This document shows positions 16,292 to 24,930 of a stretch of DNA of 64,000 nucleotides, piece by piece. The notes below the pieces were generated by a model. It was not told the origin of the DNA, ran no database searches, and worked only from the letters and a program-made list of their open reading frames with translations. Positions within the stretch are counted from its first letter, which is position 1; each line of letters opens with the position of its first letter. The position numbers and the translations under genes are program-made. The DNA is taken from positions 80,835-144,834 of the forward strand of contig NZ_CP004350.1 of assembly GCF_000550785.1 (NCBI RefSeq). The letters are read 5' to 3'. The DNA is from Corynebacterium casei LMG S-19264 (GTDB lineage Bacteria; Actinomycetota; Actinomycetes; Mycobacteriales; Mycobacteriaceae).

Positions 16292-16530
16292 TGACGGGGG
16301 CCGTTTCCCAGGCGGGTGGATGAAACCTCCAGCCGGCCGCGCCGTCTGAGACGACGTCCAGCGAGGAGAATTCCTCTATCTCACCCCACCGGGTGGTGCC
16401 GGTGTCGTCGCGGCCGTAGTAGACCTGCGCTTTAGTGATGTGCTTGTACGAGCGGTGAATCTTCAGCAGCGCCTTAAGGTTTCCTTTTCTTTAGGTGAAG
16501 AATGTTGGTGGTTGTGGTTAAACAAGGCGC
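16292..16530 (-). pseudogene. Unrecognised truncated coding fragment
   Basis: The minus strand is open from about 16490 to the mini element at 16291, encoding about 65 residues (around IHRSYKHITKAQVYYGRDD and SDGAAGWRFHPPAWE). Composition is protein-like and G+C-rich, but I do not recognise a family. It has no start and no stop, so it is a fragment cut by the IS6-type mini element. Proximity to the permease fragment may be coincidental. Confidence 0.35.
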
Positions 16531-16968
16531 CTACACCGGCGTCGTGGGCTGAAGCTCGGGTTCCGGTACCTCGCCCGTGATGTGCGCGGAGTTCATGGTG
16601 TTGCGGCGGATTAAAATCTCGCCCCAGATAAGACCAATGAGCCCGGAACCTAAGATGATGGCCGGCATGATCCAAATCATGGAGAAGTCTTCGGTGTCCA
16701 TCATGAGGTTGAAGTTGATGAGAATCAGCGCGGTTACCGCCGCCATGCCAATGCCGGCGAGCAGCGGCGCGATGGTTTTCACGAACACGCTGTATTCGCG
16801 GTGGTAACGGTTCGCCCACACCATCACGGCAAAGCTGGTGATAGCCAGCAAGAAGGTCAGACCGAAGGCCGCGGCGTTGGTAAACTAGGTAAATAAGGTC
16901 ACCAATGGAAACAGGAATTCTTGTTCCGAACCGCTGCAGACGATGGCGAAGATAGGTTGCTGCGTCCT
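16531..16968 (-). pseudogene. APC-family amino-acid permease, C-terminal remnant
   Basis: About 145 codons give the last four to five hydrophobic helices of an APC permease: PIFAIVCSGSEQEFLFPL, then FTNAAAFGLTFLLAITSFAV, YSVFVKTIAPLLAGIG and IMPAIILGSGLIGLIWGE. An amber codon lies between LVTLFT and FTNAAAFG, where the family often has tryptophan. The first two thirds are absent. The remaining open frame from an ATG at 16851 is unlikely to work. Confidence 0.6.
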
Positions 16969-17112
16969 CTCCCTGAGGTTGACAGCACGGCAGAGCTATT
17001 GGTGGTTTTCCTGCAGGGCTCACAAATTACAGCAGTAATGGATCCAGAAGGTTTTAGTACTGAGCGGATCCTCAACCAACTTGAGGCTTATTTAACGCTT
17101 CTGCGTCGCTAA
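16957..17112 (+). pseudogene. Possible C-terminal fragment of a TetR-type regulator
   Basis: About 50 codons (STAELLVVFLQGSQITAVMD followed by PEGFSTERILNQLEAYLTLL) resemble the last helices of TetR regulators. They end 63 bases before the aldo/keto reductase. The DNA-binding domain is missing. The identification is tentative because TetR C-termini are poorly conserved. Confidence 0.4.
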
Positions 17113-17175
17113 ACGGATAGACTCGCGCAGTACTCAATCCGTGCGAGCTGAACGCTAGTCCAAGAGGAAATTAAT

Positions 17176-18126
17176 ATGCGAAGTATTGAATTAGGAACAA
17201 GTGGGCAAGAAGTGCCCAATATTATCGCGGGCATGATGCGCATTGGTGATAAGACGGATATGCAGATTCGCGATCTATATGCCGCCGCGCGAGAGGCTGG
17301 CGTTAATTACTTCGACCACGCGGATCTTTATGGTTTCAATGTTCCCGAGGGCGGGTATCACTTGTGCGAGCGGAGGTTCGCAGAGGCCTTGAAGCTATCT
17401 TCAGCGGAGCGCGAAGATATTATTGTGCAGTCGAAAACGGGAATCATCGACAAACCATGGGGCTATGACCAGTCCTATGAGCACATTGTTGCTTCAGCAG
17501 AGCGATCGCTGCAGGCCCTGAATATGGACTATTTAGATGTGCTGTTGCTGCACCGCCCAGACGCTTTGGTGGAACCGGAAGAAGTAGCGCGTGCTTTTGA
17601 TGATCTTGCGGTAGCTGGGAAGGTGCGTGCTTTTGGCGTCTCCAATCACACTCCACGTCAGATTGATCTGCTCAAGACTGCCGTGGAGCAGCCGATTCTG
17701 ATCAACCAGGTGCAGCTGTCACTTACACACTCTGCTTTGGTTGCGCAGGGCATGACGTCGAATATGACTACTACTGGGGACGCCATCACCCGCGATGGAG
17801 GCGGATTAGTGGACTACGCGCGGATTAATGGCATCACGCTGCAGGCCTGGTCACCTCTGCAAAAAGGGAGTGAGCCGGGAATCTTCCTGGGTTCGCCGGA
17901 CTATCCGGAACTCAATGCTGAGATTGAGCGTCTCGCTGAGAAATATGGCGTGGAACCCATCGCCGTTGCGTGCGCCTGGATCATGCGTCATCCTGCGAAT
18001 ATGCAGGTTGTGCTGGGCACAACGACGCCCTCTCGCATCGTCGATGCCGCAGCGGGTTCAGATATTTCGCTATCCCGCGCTGAGTGGTACAGCCTTATTC
18101 AGGCAGCTGGTCACAAGCTGCCTTAG
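17176..18126 (+). CDS. Aldo/keto reductase, YdhF type
   Basis: A 316-residue NADPH-dependent oxidoreductase of the AKR TIM-barrel family. The catalytic tetrad is visible: Asp and Tyr in NYFDHADLYG, Lys in IVQSKTGI, and His in DVLLLHRPDAL. A C-terminal LGTTTPSRI segment fits the cofactor-phosphate site. Length and the PEEVARAFDDLAVAGKVRAF block match E. coli YdhF. The ATG at 17176 has AAGAGGAAATTA upstream. The natural substrate is unknown. It converges on the YdhK-type gene. Confidence 0.85.
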   Translation: MRSIELGTSGQEVPNIIAGMMRIGDKTDMQIRDLYAAAREAGVNYFDHADLYGFNVPEGGYHLCERRFAEALKLSSAEREDIIVQSKTGIIDKPWGYDQSYEHIVASAERSLQALNMDYLDVLLLHRPDALVEPEEVARAFDDLAVAGKVRAFGVSNHTPRQIDLLKTAVEQPILINQVQLSLTHSALVAQGMTSNMTTTGDAITRDGGGLVDYARINGITLQAWSPLQKGSEPGIFLGSPDYPELNAEIERLAEKYGVEPIAVACAWIMRHPANMQVVLGTTTPSRIVDAAAGSDISLSRAEWYSLIQAAGHKLP

Positions 18127-18135
18127 GCTGATGGG

Positions 18136-18750
18136 TTACTGAGCGGGTTCGATTTCGCTTTCGGTAACCCACTTGTGGTTTTTCATGGTCATCTCATCAT
18201 TATCAATGTCGACCATGTACACCGTTTCCTGCGTGGAGTAATCAATCGTGGCCTCGGCGTCCTTCATCCCGGGCATGTGCTCAGCGGTCATCACTGCCTT
18301 GGCGCCATCAGCAAGCGGTGCTTCGCCGGGATCCACGAGTTCTTCGTGCACAACCCAACGGTGATCAGTAACTGGAGCATCGCCGTTGGTGGGGGTGTAA
18401 CTCACGGAGTAGGTCGTGGTATCAAAGGCTCCGGAGATGGTTGCGGTTGCGCCATCCATGCCGGGCATGTGATCCGCGGTCAAGGTGACCTCAGTGCCGA
18501 CGGGGTAGGTCGGGTTTTCTGCTTCCTCAATTCCGGCTGGGGGAGCGCCGCCATCTTCAGGATGGTCGTGAGCCATGTCTTTGTGCCCTTCGTCCTCCGT
18601 CGCATTTTCTGAAGTCGCAGCGTTGTCCGAGCTATCGGCACTTTCGGAAGTAGCCGGCGCAGGCTCTGCGGAATCTGAGGCGTCGCTGCAGGCACTCAAG
18701 GTAAGACCAGCGGCGAGCGTGAGAGCGATGAGAGAAGTGGAATGTTTCAT
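18136..18750 (-). CDS. YdhK-family (DUF1541) copper-linked lipoprotein
   Basis: A 204-residue lipoprotein: signal peptide with lipobox LSAC (Cys about 21), an acidic Ser/Ala/Glu-rich linker with a His/Met/Asp patch (GHKDMAHDHPEDG), then two DUF1541 repeats, each containing a HMPGM motif (DHMPGMDGATATI and EHMPGMKDAEATI). Met/His motifs and the copB gene just upstream on the same strand point to extracytoplasmic copper binding. It starts 58 bases after copB ends, so the two probably form one operon. Confidence 0.82.
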   Translation of the reverse strand: MKHSTSLIALTLAAGLTLSACSDASDSAEPAPATSESADSSDNAATSENATEDEGHKDMAHDHPEDGGAPPAGIEEAENPTYPVGTEVTLTADHMPGMDGATATISGAFDTTTYSVSYTPTNGDAPVTDHRWVVHEELVDPGEAPLADGAKAVMTAEHMPGMKDAEATIDYSTQETVYMVDIDNDEMTMKNHKWVTESEIEPAQ

Positions 18751-18807
18751 GTGAAACCTTTCTGAGGTTGAGAAAATTATGGTTTAGAAAGCTTTATCAT
18801 CAAGCGT

Positions 18808-20922
18808 TTATGGTTGAAGTTTTTCGCTTGAGGTAGCGGGTGCTACATGCGTTGGTTTTAGATCGATCCTTCTTAAAAGTTGGGCATTGAAGGCCACGAT
18901 TATGGTCGACAATGACATCAAAATCGCGCCCACCGCTGGCGAGAGAACAAAGCCAATGGGAGCTAGTACACCAGCAGCGAGTGGGACCGCGAGGATGTTG
19001 TAGCCCGATGCCCAGACCAAGTTTTGAACCATCTTGGAGTAGCTGGCCTTGGACAACGTGATCATGGACAACACCGCGCGGGGATCATCGCTGGCGAGCA
19101 CAACGCCAGCGGATTCCATGGCCACATCCGTGCCCGCGCCGATAGCGATGCCAATATCGGCCCGCGCCAGGGCAGGCGCGTCATTGACGCCATCGCCGAC
19201 CATGGCCACGTCGAATCCGCGTTTCTGCAGCTCAGTGACCTTGGTGTCTTTATCCTGCGGTAGAACCTCGGCAAAGACTTCGTCGATACCCAATTCTTTA
19301 GCCACGCTTTCTGCAACTTGAGAAGCATCGCCGGTAATCAGCGCGACTTTCACACCCGCATCTTGCAGTGCCCGGACGGCATCGTGGGATTCGGGGCGGA
19401 TATGATCCTCGACGGCTATGACCCCAATGACTTCCTTGTTGCAAAGCACGTGCAAGACTCCTGCGCCGCGGGAGGTCCACGTAGAAATCTTGTCGTGCAG
19501 TGAGTCAGGGGAGTTAACGCCAAGCTCGCGCAGCATATTGGGGCCTCCAACCATGATGTTTTCTCCATCGACGGTTGCTTGCACGCCACGACCCGCGGCG
19601 GTGCGGAAATCCGAGCCAACGCGCGGGCTTTGCGATGCCACTGGGTGCGCGGCTGCAGCAGTGACGATCGCTCGGGCTAGTGGATGCTCACTATTAATTT
19701 CAGCTGCAGAAGCTAGGGCCAGAACATCTCCCTCCGGCACTTCCGATGCTGCCGCGACACCGGTGACCGCGTGTGCACCTTCGGTTAAAGTGCCAGTTTT
19801 ATCAAATAAAACAATATCGATGGAGCGCATGCGTTCAAGGGCAAGCCGGTCCTTGATGAGTAAGCCAGCTTTGGCGGCGCGTTCCGTAGAGATGGCAATG
19901 ACCAGGGGGATGGCCAGGCCCAGGGCATGTGGGCAGGCAATGACCAGCACGGTGACGGTGCGAACAATGGCGTCATCAGGGCTGCCGATGATTGTCCAGA
20001 CGATGGCCGTAATAATGCCAGCGGCCAAGGCAAACCAGAAGAGCAAAGCCGCGGCCCTATCGGCCAGGGCTTGCGCACGGGAAGAAGAATTTTGTGCTTC
20101 GGCAACCATGCGTTGAATACCAGCCAAGGTGGTATCAGCGCCGATCTTTTCCACTCGGACGCGCACGGTGTTATCCGTAGCCACGGTGCCGGCGATAACT
20201 GTTTCGCCACTGTTGCGATATACAGGCTGGGATTCGCCAGTGATCATCGATTCGTCGAATTCAGCGAAACCATCGATGATGGTGCCGTCAGCAGGTACTC
20301 GCGCGCCGGGGCGAACTAGCACGATGTCATCAGCAGTAAGTTCAGAGATGGCTATCGAGTGGATAGCATCGCCGTCAACCTTTTCTGCTTTCTCCGGAAG
20401 GAGGGCAGCTAAGGCATCGAGGGCAGAAGATGCAGAACCTAGGGCCCGCATTTCCATCCAATGGCCCAACAACATGATGACAACCAGCAGGGCAAGCTCC
20501 CACCAGAAGTCGAGTTCAAAACCACCGATGCCCAAAGTGGTAACCCATGAAGCGACAAATGCGACTGTGATCGCCATGGCAATCAGCAGCATCATGCCCG
20601 GTTGACGCGAGCGAATCTCTGACACGCCACCTTGGAGGAAAGGGCTGCCGCCGTAGAGGAAAATCACGGTTCCTAGAACCGGGGCGACCCAGGTTGAACC
20701 TGAGAATTCCGGCACGGTGTAGCCCAGGAAGGTGGCAAACATGGGGCTGAAGACAATCACCGGAATGGACAGTAGGAGGCTCAGCCAAAAGCGGTCTTTA
20801 AACTTTGTAACGCTGTGACCCGCATGTTCATCATGGTTATGTCCTTCATGGCCATCATGGCCATCATGGCCATCATGTTCATCATGGCTTGAGGACTTGT
20901 GATCGTGGTGTGGGGTACTCAT
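18808..20922 (-). CDS. copB: Copper-exporting P1B-type ATPase, CopB class
   Basis: A 704-residue ATPase. The N-terminus is His-rich (about 17 histidines in the first 36 residues) in place of a heavy-metal-associated domain. Then come membrane helices, the actuator TGES loop (MITGESQP), the CPH metal motif in VIACPHALGLAIP, phosphorylation site DKTGTLTEG, HP locus (SEHPLARAI) and GDGVNDAPALA. CPH with an N-terminal histidine tail defines the CopB class, thought to export copper, possibly also silver. The promoter region carries a CsoR-like palindrome at 21003-21021. Confidence 0.92.
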   Translation of the reverse strand: MSTPHHDHKSSSHDEHDGHDGHDGHEGHNHDEHAGHSVTKFKDRFWLSLLLSIPVIVFSPMFATFLGYTVPEFSGSTWVAPVLGTVIFLYGGSPFLQGGVSEIRSRQPGMMLLIAMAITVAFVASWVTTLGIGGFELDFWWELALLVVIMLLGHWMEMRALGSASSALDALAALLPEKAEKVDGDAIHSIAISELTADDIVLVRPGARVPADGTIIDGFAEFDESMITGESQPVYRNSGETVIAGTVATDNTVRVRVEKIGADTTLAGIQRMVAEAQNSSSRAQALADRAAALLFWFALAAGIITAIVWTIIGSPDDAIVRTVTVLVIACPHALGLAIPLVIAISTERAAKAGLLIKDRLALERMRSIDIVLFDKTGTLTEGAHAVTGVAAASEVPEGDVLALASAAEINSEHPLARAIVTAAAAHPVASQSPRVGSDFRTAAGRGVQATVDGENIMVGGPNMLRELGVNSPDSLHDKISTWTSRGAGVLHVLCNKEVIGVIAVEDHIRPESHDAVRALQDAGVKVALITGDASQVAESVAKELGIDEVFAEVLPQDKDTKVTELQKRGFDVAMVGDGVNDAPALARADIGIAIGAGTDVAMESAGVVLASDDPRAVLSMITLSKASYSKMVQNLVWASGYNILAVPLAAGVLAPIGFVLSPAVGAILMSLSTIIVAFNAQLLRRIDLKPTHVAPATSSEKLQP

Positions 20923-21002
20923 GTCACTTCTTCTCTCAATTTTTAGGATTTTAGGAAACCGAGATGTGGAGGAGATAGATATTTAAGCGCTACAAACAAC
21001 GG

Positions 21003-21021
21003 TATACCCCGACAGGGTATG
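21003..21021. promoter_or_regulatory. CsoR-like copper operator
   Basis: TATACCCcgacaGGGTAT forms an inverted repeat with the G/C-tract form used by CsoR-type copper repressors (TACCC..GGGTA). It lies between copB (minus) and the cueP-type gene (plus), so one site could serve both. No csoR gene is in the window. Confidence 0.6.
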
Positions 21022-21078
21022 TTTCAAGGAAGGCTAGCTCTTTGTCGGGATAGGAGAAATGGTGCTATTAATTAGCCT

Positions 21079-21693
21079 ATGGAAAATATTCAGGATGGAG
21101 CTGGATCGCAACCAGCAAGCCCCCAGCGGGCTGCGAGAAAAAGCGCATCAATTGTTAGCGCAATCGTCGGTGCTTCGCTCGCTTTAAGTGCTTGTTCATC
21201 CTCGGGCGCGGAGCAGGAAGAAGTACTAAACGCGTATGGCCTAGAGGGGATGGATGCTCGCGAGATAATTGACTATCTGGATCGGCAACCGATCGCTGAA
21301 CGCCCTACTGATTTGATGGCTTCAGTAAGAAGCGAAGAATTGATCCTGAGCAATCAGGCGGGAGAAGTCACACTTGCTATGCCTGAGGACCTGAGTTATG
21401 TCTCGGTCGCCCCCTTCGTGTCCCAAACCCATGATTGCTACTATCACAGCCTTACCACCTGCGTGGGAGAGCTGGACAATGAGCCAGTAGAGGTATCAGT
21501 CTTTGATGAGGAAACCGGCACAACGCTTGTCGATGGCCCCGCCACGACCTTCGACAATGGCTTTGCCGGGTTTTGGGTTCCGCGCGGAAGCGCCGGTACC
21601 ATTACGGTGAATTACCAGGGCTTAGAGGGCACAACGGAATTTGCCACGGGAACAGAAGACGCAACGTGTATCACCGATTTGCGCCTTAGCTAG
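21079..21693 (+). CDS. cueP: CueP-family copper-binding lipoprotein
   Basis: A 204-residue protein with a signal peptide and lipobox LSAC (Cys about 39), then the CueP domain. GLEGMDAREIIDYLDRQPI, RPTDLMASVRSEELIL, SVAPFVSQTHDCYYHSLTTC and ATTFDNGFAGFWVPR are the conserved blocks. The HDC..HSLTTC cysteines and histidines are the probable metal ligands, and a last pair includes Cys in ATCITDLRL. In enterobacteria CueP stores copper in the periplasm; here it would be anchored outside the cell membrane. Confidence 0.88.
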   Translation: MENIQDGAGSQPASPQRAARKSASIVSAIVGASLALSACSSSGAEQEEVLNAYGLEGMDAREIIDYLDRQPIAERPTDLMASVRSEELILSNQAGEVTLAMPEDLSYVSVAPFVSQTHDCYYHSLTTCVGELDNEPVEVSVFDEETGTTLVDGPATTFDNGFAGFWVPRGSAGTITVNYQGLEGTTEFATGTEDATCITDLRLS

Positions 21694-21697
21694 GGTG

Positions 21698-22762
21698 TTA
21701 AGCCCACACTTGTTTTATGGCTGCGGCAAAAGCGTCAATGTCTTTTTCAGTGGTGTCGAAGGAGCACATCCAGCGCACTTCATTGCGCGTGGCATCCCAG
21801 TCGTAGAAGTGGAAGTTTTGGCGCAGTTCATCGGCAATGCCGTCGGGCAGGGTGGCAAAGACCGCATTAGATTCGGTGGCTTGGGTAAAGCTCAGTCCTG
21901 GTAGGTTGGCTTCTTCGAGTTTGCTGCGCAGGCGCTTGGCCATCGAGTTGGAATGACGAGCGTTGTTAAGCCACACGTCGTCTTCATAAAGCGCGATGAG
22001 CTGCGCGGAGATAAACCGCATTTTGGAAGCTAATTGCATCGATAGTTTGCGCACAAACGGCAACGTCTCCGCGCCACCGACTAGCGCATCGGGGTTAAGA
22101 ATTACCGCGGCCTCAGCGCCGAGTGCACCATTTTTGGTTCCACCCAGGCTTAAAACATCCACGCCAGCCTCGGTAGTAAAAGCAGACAGCGGCAGCCCGA
22201 GTGTTGCGGCCGCATTTGAAAGACGCGCGCCATCCATGTGCAGGGCCATGCCGCGAGCGTGAACATGATCCGCTAGCGCCCGAATTTCCTCCGGGGTGTA
22301 GCAGGTACCCATCTCTGTGGTCTGGGTAATGGAAACCACCAGCGGTTGCGCGCGGTGCTCATTGCCAAAGCCCCACGCCTCGCGGTTGACTAATTCCGGG
22401 GTGAGCTTGCCATCTGCAGTCGGCACCGGCAACAACTTGATGGAACCCATGCGTTCGGGTGCGCCGCCTTCATCGACATTGATGTGCGCAGTCGCAGCAC
22501 AAATCACCGCGCCCCAACGCGGCAACAATGCCTGCAAGCCCACAACGTTTGCGCCAGTTCCGTTAAAAACCGGATACGCGGTGGCGGTGGAGCCAAAATG
22601 CTTCACGATGACATCGTCAAGCAATGCCGTGTACTCATCCGCCCCATATGCCGCCTGGTGCCCGCCGTTAGCTGCCGTCAACGCCGCGAGTACCTCCGGG
22701 GCAATGCCCGAATAATTATCGGAAGCGAAACTGTGCGCTTGTACGTTATGCAGGGATTTCAC
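21698..22762 (-). CDS. ltaE: Low-specificity L-threonine aldolase
   Basis: A 354-residue PLP enzyme (fold type I) that splits threonine or allo-threonine into glycine and acetaldehyde. Seen: SFASDNYSGIAPEVL at the start, NGTGANVVGLQAL, the Asp of HMDGARLSNAA and the PLP lysine in LSLGGTKNGALGAEA. I chose the GTG at 22762 because AAGGAG precedes it by 7 bases; the frame is open further upstream without family similarity. It converges on the cueP-type gene with 4 bases between stops. Confidence 0.88.
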   Translation of the reverse strand: MKSLHNVQAHSFASDNYSGIAPEVLAALTAANGGHQAAYGADEYTALLDDVIVKHFGSTATAYPVFNGTGANVVGLQALLPRWGAVICAATAHINVDEGGAPERMGSIKLLPVPTADGKLTPELVNREAWGFGNEHRAQPLVVSITQTTEMGTCYTPEEIRALADHVHARGMALHMDGARLSNAAATLGLPLSAFTTEAGVDVLSLGGTKNGALGAEAAVILNPDALVGGAETLPFVRKLSMQLASKMRFISAQLIALYEDDVWLNNARHSNSMAKRLRSKLEEANLPGLSFTQATESNAVFATLPDGIADELRQNFHFYDWDATRNEVRWMCSFDTTEKDIDAFAAAIKQVWA

Positions 22763-22810
22763 GCGGGACTCCTTCGAGATTCTTCGGCTCTGCAGAAAAC
22801 CGTACACCGG

Positions 22811-23257
22811 TCACAGCGAGAACTTGTGGGCGTCCATGCGGTCATCTGGAAATTGGTCGAGTGTGAAGGGGGTGAGCATGAACCTACCAATCCACGGAAG
22901 AGGGAACTCCCATACGTAATCCCAGTCATCTTCTCCTCGTTCTGCTTCCTCCCGCGTTAAGTAGGCCTTCATTGGGATAAAGTCACTGAACTCTGCAGCC
23001 AGCGGATCGTTTTGGTCCATGCAGATCTGGCCTGGAATGAATACGGAAGTTGGTGGAGAGTCAGGGTTTACGGTGAATGCGAGGGGCACCTCGGCCGAGA
23101 TGAGAGGTGTTCCTTTTGCGCGGGCCTTGTCTGCCAGGCTACGGACCTCATCTTCTGTCCATACTGATCCACAAACGACTGTCCACGTACGGGGTTCGTT
23201 TGGACTATCGATCCAGGTCACAGTTCTGCCTCGGTAGATAATAAACATACTGTCCAT
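22811..23257 (-). CDS. Uncharacterised 148-residue protein
   Basis: A soluble, acidic, tryptophan-rich protein without signal peptide or membrane segment; I do not recognise a family. ATG at 23257 follows AAGGAG at 5 bases. Visible features are TWTVVCGSVWTEDEVRSLA, a central proline-rich PDSPPTSVFIPGQICMDQND and a C-terminus rich in Asp and Trp. The gene ends 48 bases before the ltaE start on the same strand, so co-transcription is possible. Such small isolated proteins are sometimes immunity proteins, but nothing here shows that. Confidence 0.6.
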   Translation of the reverse strand: MDSMFIIYRGRTVTWIDSPNEPRTWTVVCGSVWTEDEVRSLADKARAKGTPLISAEVPLAFTVNPDSPPTSVFIPGQICMDQNDPLAAEFSDFIPMKAYLTREEAERGEDDWDYVWEFPLPWIGRFMLTPFTLDQFPDDRMDAHKFSL

Positions 23258-23367
23258 CGGCACTCCTTAAGTGGGCGGGCAACAAGGGCCTTTGACAATC
23301 AAGAGTAGTAACAAAATTCAGCCCATAGGGAGGCTCGCGTTCTTTGCGGAGGGCAATAACGCTAGAC

Positions 23368-23386
23368 TTCCGAATATGTTCCGAAT
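23368..23386. promoter_or_regulatory. Direct repeat TTCCGAAT x2 upstream of the antitoxin gene
   Basis: Two identical TTCCGAAT units start 11 bases apart, 12 bases before the antitoxin ATG. The spacing of about one helical turn fits binding of a dimer on one face, as expected for an autoregulated antitoxin promoter. Confidence 0.4.
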
Positions 23387-23397
23387 GGGATGTGGTT

Positions 23398-23845
23398 ATG
23401 CCTATTACAGCTGATCGCCCCGACCAGACACGTCGCTCCTCGGATCTGAGCAAGCACTCGGCCGAGGTCTTCGCTGCGGCCGAAGACCATCCGGTCACGA
23501 TCACGCGTCGCGACGGCGAGGCGCTGGTGTTGATGTCGCAGCGCGAGGCTGAGGGGCGCGCGTCTCCTCGAATTTGCTGCACAGTTAATTACCGTAGCCA
23601 TCGACGAAGATGGAACGCTCACCGAACGCATGACGAAAATCTTTCCCTGGATGCTCGCCTTGTCCACGGCGGATCGTGAGTCCTGTGCTCAGGACCTTGT
23701 CGACGCTGCCCGCGCTTCGTTTGCTACCGAACAACCACACCTGGCAATCTCCGAGCTGACCTCTTGGAAAGAGACAGCCACCGCCGTTGCTGCTGGACTG
23801 GGAAGCGCTGACCTCGAGTGGCTCGATGCCGATGAGACGAAGTAG
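23398..23845 (+). pseudogene. Phd/YefM-type antitoxin with C-terminal extension, frameshifted
   Basis: The N-terminal half (MPITADRPDQTRRSSDLSKH, then VTITRRDGEALVLMSQREAE) is a Phd/YefM DNA-binding antitoxin fold. The frame is then lost near 23556 in a G-rich run (GAGGGGCGCGCG) and continues one frame over as LLEFAAQLITVAIDEDGTLT through MLALSTADRESCAQDLVDAA to a stop at 23845. Restored length would be about 149 residues. No toxin gene follows. It is either a genuine frameshift or an assembly error in the G run. Confidence 0.7.
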
Positions 23846-23946
23846 CACGCTGGATGCTCGAAAAGGACATAAATTCTTCCCTCGGCATGCTCTGACGCAA
23901 AAGTTATTGCCGGGACACGCGGCCTGGGCTAGTGTGGTGCGTTAAG

Positions 23947-24019
23947 ACACGGGGTGCCGTAAAGACCGGCTGAGATAACACCCGTCGAACCTGATCTAGT
24001 TAGTACTGGCGAAGGGATT
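23947..24019 (+). ncRNA. TPP riboswitch (thi box) of the thiM operon
   Basis: The conserved segments appear in order: CGGGGTGCC, GGCTGAGAT, ACCCGTCGAACCTGATCTAG and GGCGAAGGGA. These are the pyrimidine- and pyrophosphate-binding arms of the TPP aptamer. It lies about 100 bases before thiM and should lower expression of the salvage and transport operon when thiamine pyrophosphate is ample. Confidence 0.95.
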
Positions 24020-24025
24020 GTCCGG

Positions 24026-24123
24026 ATGAAACTGGCTGTGCGCGGATACCATCGGTGTCCTATTGTGCGCTGCGGTGATGCTGTACATTCTTCTTCGTCA
24101 GAGGAAGAAAGCGAAAGGCCATG
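24026..24123 (+). other. Possible 32-codon leader frame between riboswitch and thiM
   Basis: An ATG directly after the aptamer opens a 32-codon frame whose TGA overlaps the thiM start (ATGA). Another frame over the same bases reads [20 protein letters not shown], a helix-like stretch lacking a start. Either may be a decayed membrane gene or a short leader peptide. I cannot tell whether it is translated. Confidence 0.25.
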
Positions 24124-24930
24124 ACCTTATCTTTTGCCGCAGCATTGCTCGGTGAACTACGCGCGCACAATCCCTTGGTGCAGTGCATAACCAATTCGGT
24201 GGTTACCAACTTCACCGCCAATGTGGTGCTTGCTATAGGCGCAGCGCCAGCGATGACGGACATCGTCGGGGAAGCAGGCCCTTTCGCCCGGGTCGCGGGC
24301 GGGGTACTGGTGAATTTGGGAACCCCCACGCCGGAGCAACGCTTAGCGATGGAAGAAGCCGTCGCTGCCGCCAACGAATCTGCAACACCGTGGGTGTTGG
24401 ATCCAGTGGCGATTGGCGCGTTGCCCATTCGCACAGCCTTGGCGCAGAAACTCGCTCCGCAAACCCCGTTCGCGATTCGCGGTAATGCCTCTGAGATTCT
24501 TGCCTTGGCAGGGGAAGGAGCCGGCGGCAAGGGCGTGGACTCCACAGATTCCACAGAAGCCGCCGCGCCGGGCGCGATTGCTTTGGCGCAGCGTCTCAAC
24601 ACCGTGGTCGCGGTATCCGGGCCGGAGGATTTCATCACCGATGGCACGCGCGTTATCCGCGTGGCTAACGGCGATGAGCTTTTGACCCAGGTCACCGGCG
24701 GCGGTTGTGCGCTGGGCGCGTTGATTGCTGCGTTCGCCGCGGTGCGCGGGTCCTATTGCCCGGTTGAGGCAGTCGCCGCGGCGCATGCGGTCTATGGCGT
24801 CGCGGCCGAACAGGCTGCCGCGCAAGCAGCAGGTCCAGGGTCTTTCGCAGTTTCGCTTATCGATGCCCTCTCCACCCTCACCCCGTCCGCCATCTCCTCG
24901 GAGCAGCGCATCCGGGAGTACGCGGCATGA
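24121..24930 (+). CDS. thiM: Hydroxyethylthiazole kinase
   Basis: A 269-residue ribokinase-like enzyme that phosphorylates the thiazole alcohol THZ with ATP in thiamine salvage. Family blocks: [20 protein letters not shown] and IGAAPAMTD at the N-terminus, [30 protein letters not shown], and the catalytic cysteine loop [14 protein letters not shown]. It lies behind a TPP riboswitch and overlaps thiE by 4 bases (ATGA). Confidence 0.95.
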   Translation: MTLSFAAALLGELRAHNPLVQCITNSVVTNFTANVVLAIGAAPAMTDIVGEAGPFARVAGGVLVNLGTPTPEQRLAMEEAVAAANESATPWVLDPVAIGALPIRTALAQKLAPQTPFAIRGNASEILALAGEGAGGKGVDSTDSTEAAAPGAIALAQRLNTVVAVSGPEDFITDGTRVIRVANGDELLTQVTGGGCALGALIAAFAAVRGSYCPVEAVAAAHAVYGVAAEQAAAQAAGPGSFAVSLIDALSTLTPSAISSEQRIREYAA

